This document shows, piece after piece, positions 61,401 through 64,000 of a stretch of 64,000 bases of DNA (positions are counted from its first letter, which is position 1; every line of letters starts with the position of its first letter). Made by a program: the position numbers and the translations under genes. Under the pieces are notes generated by a model that had not been told where the DNA came from, made no database searches, and saw only the letters and a list, made by a program, of their open reading frames with translations. Source of the stretch: Desulfovibrio sp. JC010. GTDB lineage: Bacteria; Desulfobacterota; Desulfovibrionia; Desulfovibrionales; Desulfovibrionaceae. The stretch is taken from contig NZ_VOIQ01000020.1 in assembly GCF_010470675.1 (NCBI RefSeq), positions 1 through 64,000 of the forward strand, read 5' to 3'.

Positions 61401-61665
61401 TACTTTCGGCGGGCTGGCACCCATGATCCTTGAGACATCCCGGCAGGCCAAGTTCCTGATTCCCATGGCGGTTTCCCTTGGGTTCGGCATCCTCTTCGCT
61501 ACCGGTATCACTTTGCTGCTGGTTCCGGCCTTTTACCTTATATTTGAGGATATACGGTTGCTTGTGCGCAGGATATTCCGCCTCTCAGATGAAAACCTGC
61601 ATGCAGACGGAATTACCGAACATGTGCCGGTCACCAAATGTGAACACAAGCCTGAAGACTATTAG
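58465..61665 (+). CDS. RND efflux pump permease
   Basis: 1066 residues, twelve helices and two large periplasmic loops as in HAE1/HAE2-type pumps. The start NPVASNLLMIVLLVGGLVMG and FPEFTMDSVTVSVTYSGASPEEVE are typical; the proton-relay acids lie in GIVVDDAIVVGENVYTM. The second half has GVVVNDSLVFIDYVN and RPILLTTLTTFGGLAPMI. Substrate range cannot be read from sequence; it resembles the MdtB/AcrB-like pumps of uncertain specificity. Probably regulated by the divergent CpxAR-like system. Confidence 0.94.
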   Translation: MAEQNKNKGPISWMAGNPVASNLLMIVLLVGGLVMGFNIKQEVFPEFTMDSVTVSVTYSGASPEEVEQGIVLAVEEAIIGLDGVKEVACTAAEGGGTVVAEAIEGYDLQKLNDDIKSEVDRITSFPEEAEDPIISVSSRKRSVLSLMVYGATDPLSLRKVAEQLREELIGDPGITQVELSEVSGLQISIEIPQDKLRAYGLTLTEVADALAKTSVELPGGGIKTEGGEILVRFKERRDYAREFARVPIVTGDDGTQVLLEDIAVVKEDFQNEDIITTFDGNPAVRVDVYRIGDQTPIGVSEAVHAQLEKYNRSLPDGVHVAVRNDMSDVYRERMDLLLRNAYMGLGLVFIFLALFLEPRLAFWVAMGIPISFLGGMLILAPAGASINMISMFAFIISLGIVVDDAIVVGENVYTMRQQGMSWIDAACEGAKRIAMPVTFSVLTNIVAFMPMFFVPGVMGKIFKVIPMVVCSVFFISLVESLFVLPAHLGHGSEREPGKIMGFILHYQQRISHGLLRFVHKTYRPFLDRAVTLRYLTVALGAACLILSFAYIQSGRLGFTMFPKIESNYAYLTVDLPYGTAKEVTQQVMAKAVSAAERVAAENGGDQLVEGIYAKIGGSGRRSTSGSHVFKVQVFLTDSDVRPIHTDEFVQQWRRELGPLAGADSVLFESDRGGPGSGSSLEIELSHSDIEVLKKASADLAEALSAYPKVKDIDSGYSPGKRQLDFELLPAGRSLGLTSRNVANQIRASYYGAEVLRQQRGRNEIKVMVRLPEAERASKYDFEELMIRTPDGIDVPLREVVKIKDGRAYTSIDRRNGRRVISVEADVKPRKETSQIVSDVVANVMPQLKADYPGLGYSLEGKQADMNESTEALISGLLMAMMCIYALLAIPFRSYFQPLIVMLCIPFGIVGAVIGHALLGYSLSLMSLFGIVALSGVVVNDSLVFIDYVNIQRRKGHCAYDAVLEAGTARFRPILLTTLTTFGGLAPMILETSRQAKFLIPMAVSLGFGILFATGITLLLVPAFYLIFEDIRLLVRRIFRLSDENLHADGITEHVPVTKCEHKPEDY

Positions 61666-61669
61666 TTAT

Positions 61670-61705
61670 AAATCCCGCTTAGACGAGTCTGAGCGGGATT
61701 TAATT
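61670..61705. terminator. Terminator between convergent efflux and HD-GYP genes
   Basis: AAATCCCGCT/AGCGGGATTT, 10-bp stem with a 12-base loop and AT-rich ends on both sides. Confidence 0.85.
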
Positions 61706-62701
61706 TTATTCTTCGCGGTAGGTCACTTTTTCCAGCGCGTAAATTATGTTCGGGTCATATTGCGTGGATTCGCTGTAGAGTATTTTCAGGGCCTTGACCG
61801 TGTCCATGCTTTTTTTGCCCGGTCGGCCCATGGTCATGGCTACGTATGAATCAACCGCTCCGCAGAGTTTGCCCAGCCATGAAAGATTCTCGTTTGTTAC
61901 GCCTCTGGGATAACCGGAGCCGTCCATTCTTTCATGGTGTTCAAGTATCGCCCGCAGGGAAGTTTTGTTTAAGCTGCCGGTCATGCTCAGCACTTCAACT
62001 GACCCGATGGGATGCTGGCGGATACGTTTCTGCTCATCCAGCGAGAGGCAGAATTCTTTGCCGAGCACGAATTCCGGGAGGTTGCAGAGTCCTATGTCAC
62101 AGAGAAAAAGTGCGAAAAGCGCATCAACGAAAATTTTGACATCAGGTTTCATCTCGCGGGCATGCAGCAGTACTGCCGCTCCGATAATGCCGTTGGAAAG
62201 GGCTTTGTTAACCAGTGAATGCTGGGAATCAAGCAACGGGATCATCATCCAGAGCAGTTCCGGCTTTTCGTGCAGGAGTTCGCCTACTGAGATAAGGGTG
62301 GTCCGGAAGTCTTTGAAATGTAGTTTTATTGAATCGGTATATATTTTTTCCGCACTTCCTTTCAGTCCCTCAAGCAGCAGTGCAGCCAGTTCATTTTCAG
62401 GAATAGAGTGGGAAATATCGCTTATGACAGTAGGCAGGTGGGGCAAAAAATAAGGTCTGCACTGGTTGATATCAGTGAACTTTATGAAGATCAGCCCCCG
62501 GTTGCAATCTGTGGCAATGGTCTGCTTGTCAGCGGAAACAATGGCTTTCCCCGGAATGGTAATGGGGGTAAACCTTCCATTGGACGAATTCATCCTGTAC
62601 AGGCAGAATGGAAGCTTACTTTTGGGAAGTATTTTGAAGATGTCCCCGGTAATGGAACAAAAACTTTCTTCAATTAATTTTGAGTCATCAATAGCATTCA
62701 T
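61706..62701 (-). CDS. Degenerate HD-GYP domain protein
   Basis: 331 residues. The last 180 match HD-GYP: HHERMDGSGYPRGV, DEQKRIRQHPIGSVEVLS and LCGAVDSYVAMTMGRPGKKS (D.Y.AMT..R). The HD pair itself is replaced by Cys-Asp in LFLCDIGLCNLPEFVLG. Loss of a metal-binding His suggests altered or lost c-di-GMP hydrolysis. The N-terminal 130 residues contain a PilZ-like start (KLPFCLYRMNSSNGRFTPITIPG) but are not firmly recognised. Convergent with the efflux operon. Confidence 0.75.
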   Translation of the reverse strand: MNAIDDSKLIEESFCSITGDIFKILPKSKLPFCLYRMNSSNGRFTPITIPGKAIVSADKQTIATDCNRGLIFIKFTDINQCRPYFLPHLPTVISDISHSIPENELAALLLEGLKGSAEKIYTDSIKLHFKDFRTTLISVGELLHEKPELLWMMIPLLDSQHSLVNKALSNGIIGAAVLLHAREMKPDVKIFVDALFALFLCDIGLCNLPEFVLGKEFCLSLDEQKRIRQHPIGSVEVLSMTGSLNKTSLRAILEHHERMDGSGYPRGVTNENLSWLGKLCGAVDSYVAMTMGRPGKKSMDTVKALKILYSESTQYDPNIIYALEKVTYREE

Positions 62702-62714
62702 AGCTGACCCACCT

Positions 62715-62732
62715 CAAAATGACAGCATTTTG
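62715..62732. promoter_or_regulatory. Inverted repeat upstream of the HD-GYP-like gene
   Basis: CAAAATG-ACAG-CATTTTG, 7-bp perfect arms, 14 bp before the start codon. The region 62702-63105 is AT-rich and shows no gene I would support. Confidence 0.4.
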
Positions 62733-63105
62733 GCTAATTATAAAATGCATTATATTAATTTATATTCCCGACCTTCTGATACGCTTATCATTAAATATTA
62801 TAAAAACGCAATATCTCAGCTTGTTATGGGGAATATTGGGCTTGTTGGCTTGCTTGAGAAAAATTATCATATAAATGAAGAGTTTATAGATAGAATAGTT
62901 TGACCTCTCGCTCTGTTTGCGGATACTCAGTAATAAAATAATATAATTTTACCGAGCGTTTTAGATACTTGCCATCCTTGCCCTGCTCGGACTATGTTTA
63001 AAAGTTGTTAGGCTGATAACAGAAAAAAGCCTGCCTGCAGCATCTTTATATGTTACGTTTATTTAACAATTTGTTTTGGTTTCAAAATAACGAGTCCCCA
63101 ATTTC

Positions 63106-64000
63106 ATGTCAGGGGAATATTCGGGAGAGAGTTTGGATAGTCTGTTCACTCCGTCATCAATCGCCGTTGTAGGCGCTTCATCTGTTTCCGGAAAAATAGG
63201 GAACACCGTTCTGTCCAACCTGCTTAATGCCGGGTATAATGGCAGTCTGTATCCGGTTAATCCCCGGGGCGGGAATATTTGCGGTCTTGAGGTCTGTAAG
63301 AAAATTTCAGAAATCGGCCGTCCCCTTGATCTGGCCGTTATTGCTGTTCCCCGCGACAGTGTTCTCGGGGCTTTCCGGGAACTGCTGGAGCTGGGAGTCG
63401 GTTCTGTTGTTGTGATCAGCGCAGGTTTTAAAGAAGTGGACCACGATGGTTGGCTGCTGGAAACAGAGCTTGCGCAGCTGGCAAAGAAAAATAATGTAAA
63501 TCTGCTCGGTCCGAACTGCCTTGGAGTGATCAATTCCCGGGGCGGGGTTAATGCTTCTTTTGCCACCGGGAACCCTTATCCCGGATCCATGGGCTTCTTT
63601 TCGCAGTCCGGGGCATTATGTGTTGCCGTGCTGGACTGGGCATTGGGCACGAAGATCGGTTTTTCCAAGTTCGTCAGTCTCGGCAACAAGGCCGTTATCA
63701 ACGAAGCCTCCATGCTGGAATATCTGGGTGATGACCCGGAGACAAAGGTAATTCTCGGCTATGTTGAGAATATCGAAGACGGAAACGAGTTCATGGAGCA
63801 GGCCACAAAAGTTGCCATGAAAAAACCGGTGCTGATGATGAAGGCCGGAACTACTGCTGCCGGAGCAAGGGCCGCTTCTTCTCATACCGGAGCCATGGCC
63901 GGGTCTGATCAGGCCTGTGATGCCGCTTTCCGTCAGTCCGGTGTTATCCGGGTGGAGAAGCTGGATGAACTTTTCAATCTGGCCAAAGCTTTTTCCGTGC
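63106..64000 (+). CDS. NDP-forming acyl-CoA/acetyl-CoA synthetase, 5' part
   Basis: Open from the ATG at 63106 to the window end, 298 codons, no stop, so the gene is partial. CoA-binding domain SIAVVGASSVSGKIGNTVL (residues 19-38), LYPVNPRG, VVVISAGFKE and LLGPNCLGVIN, then a succinyl-CoA-ligase-like domain with FFSQSGALCVAVLDWA and SSHTGAMAGSD, whose His is the one phosphorylated during catalysis. These enzymes interconvert an acyl-CoA with acid plus ATP or GTP. Missing here are the C-terminal ATP-grasp and any further domain. The ribosome site is weak. Confidence 0.88.
   Translation, partial: MSGEYSGESLDSLFTPSSIAVVGASSVSGKIGNTVLSNLLNAGYNGSLYPVNPRGGNICGLEVCKKISEIGRPLDLAVIAVPRDSVLGAFRELLELGVGSVVVISAGFKEVDHDGWLLETELAQLAKKNNVNLLGPNCLGVINSRGGVNASFATGNPYPGSMGFFSQSGALCVAVLDWALGTKIGFSKFVSLGNKAVINEASMLEYLGDDPETKVILGYVENIEDGNEFMEQATKVAMKKPVLMMKAGTTAAGARAASSHTGAMAGSDQACDAAFRQSGVIRVEKLDELFNLAKAFSV

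Noticed and set aside
62733-62903. A possible small gene between the HD-GYP gene and the acyl-CoA synthetase gene
   Set aside because: AT-rich frame continuing antisense from the HD-GYP gene, with no ribosome site and no recognisable sequence.
1-64000. CRISPR arrays, rRNA genes, prophage or complete insertion sequences
   Set aside because: No regularly spaced short repeats, rRNA sequence, phage structural genes or transposase were seen on either strand.

Overview
The window looks like chromosome of a marine sulfate reducer of the Desulfovibrionaceae (Desulfovibrio/Maridesulfovibrio type). The signs are a GAK-system operon, an ArsR-methyltransferase regulator (SahR type) next to ahcY, and an aromatic amino acid supercluster that opens with the archaeal-style ADTH synthase/3-dehydroquinate synthase II pair. 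Assignments rest on reading the translated sequence; no database search was run.

Layout. 0-2.6 kb: a ferredoxin-nitroreductase, a secreted protein with a PEP-CTERM-like tail and an orphan periplasmic binding protein. 2.6-9.95 kb: an eight-gene minus-strand operon for the functionally uncharacterised GAK system (two amphi-Trp proteins, CofD-like protein, HprK-related kinase, ATP-grasp enzyme, PhoU-kinase fusion, PHP-like protein, XXXCH protein). 10.2-13.1 kb: HD hydrolase, DUF3800 protein, LysR regulator and a small secreted protein. 13.2-18.2 kb: two copies of a tRNA-Gln/tRNA-Glu/tRNA-Glu array plus a broken tRNA-Glu, enclosing dsdA, a membrane protein, a ParDE toxin-antitoxin pair and an AT-rich FkbM methyltransferase gene; this is a variable spot. 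18.2-21.7 kb: a Rho_N-like protein, a DciA-like protein, sahR and ahcY. 21.9-26.4 kb: an SxtJ/DUF5989/carbamoyltransferase/SGNH-hydrolase surface-glycan cassette and a sulfotransferase. 26.6-29.9 kb: a DEAD-box helicase, an RRM protein with a structured leader and a glycan-binding-like secreted protein. 29.9-37.3 kb (minus): aromatic amino acid permease, aspA, a diguanylate cyclase, rarD and an EAL phosphodiesterase. 37.5-39.3 kb: amtB-P-II under a clear sigma-54 promoter.

39.5-52 kb is the centrepiece. A promoter is followed by a 36-residue leader peptide with nine consecutive aromatic codons (Y F F Y F F Y F W) and a strong intrinsic terminator, then ADTH synthase, dehydroquinate synthase II, pheA, aroA and tyrA. 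A terminator and a dispersed repeat separate these from trpE-G-D-C-F-B-A. The leader implies attenuation of the common aromatic pathway by charged Phe, Tyr and Trp tRNAs. Pieces of one inverted-repeat element lie before trpE, trpD and trpB, and a MITE-like palindrome lies before trpA.

52-64 kb: an acetyltransferase, a second orphan binding protein, a CpxAR-like two-component system divergent from a three-gene RND efflux operon with a textbook CpxR box between them, a degenerate HD-GYP protein, and the start of an NDP-forming acyl-CoA synthetase gene cut by the window end. No CRISPR array, rRNA, prophage or complete insertion sequence was seen.
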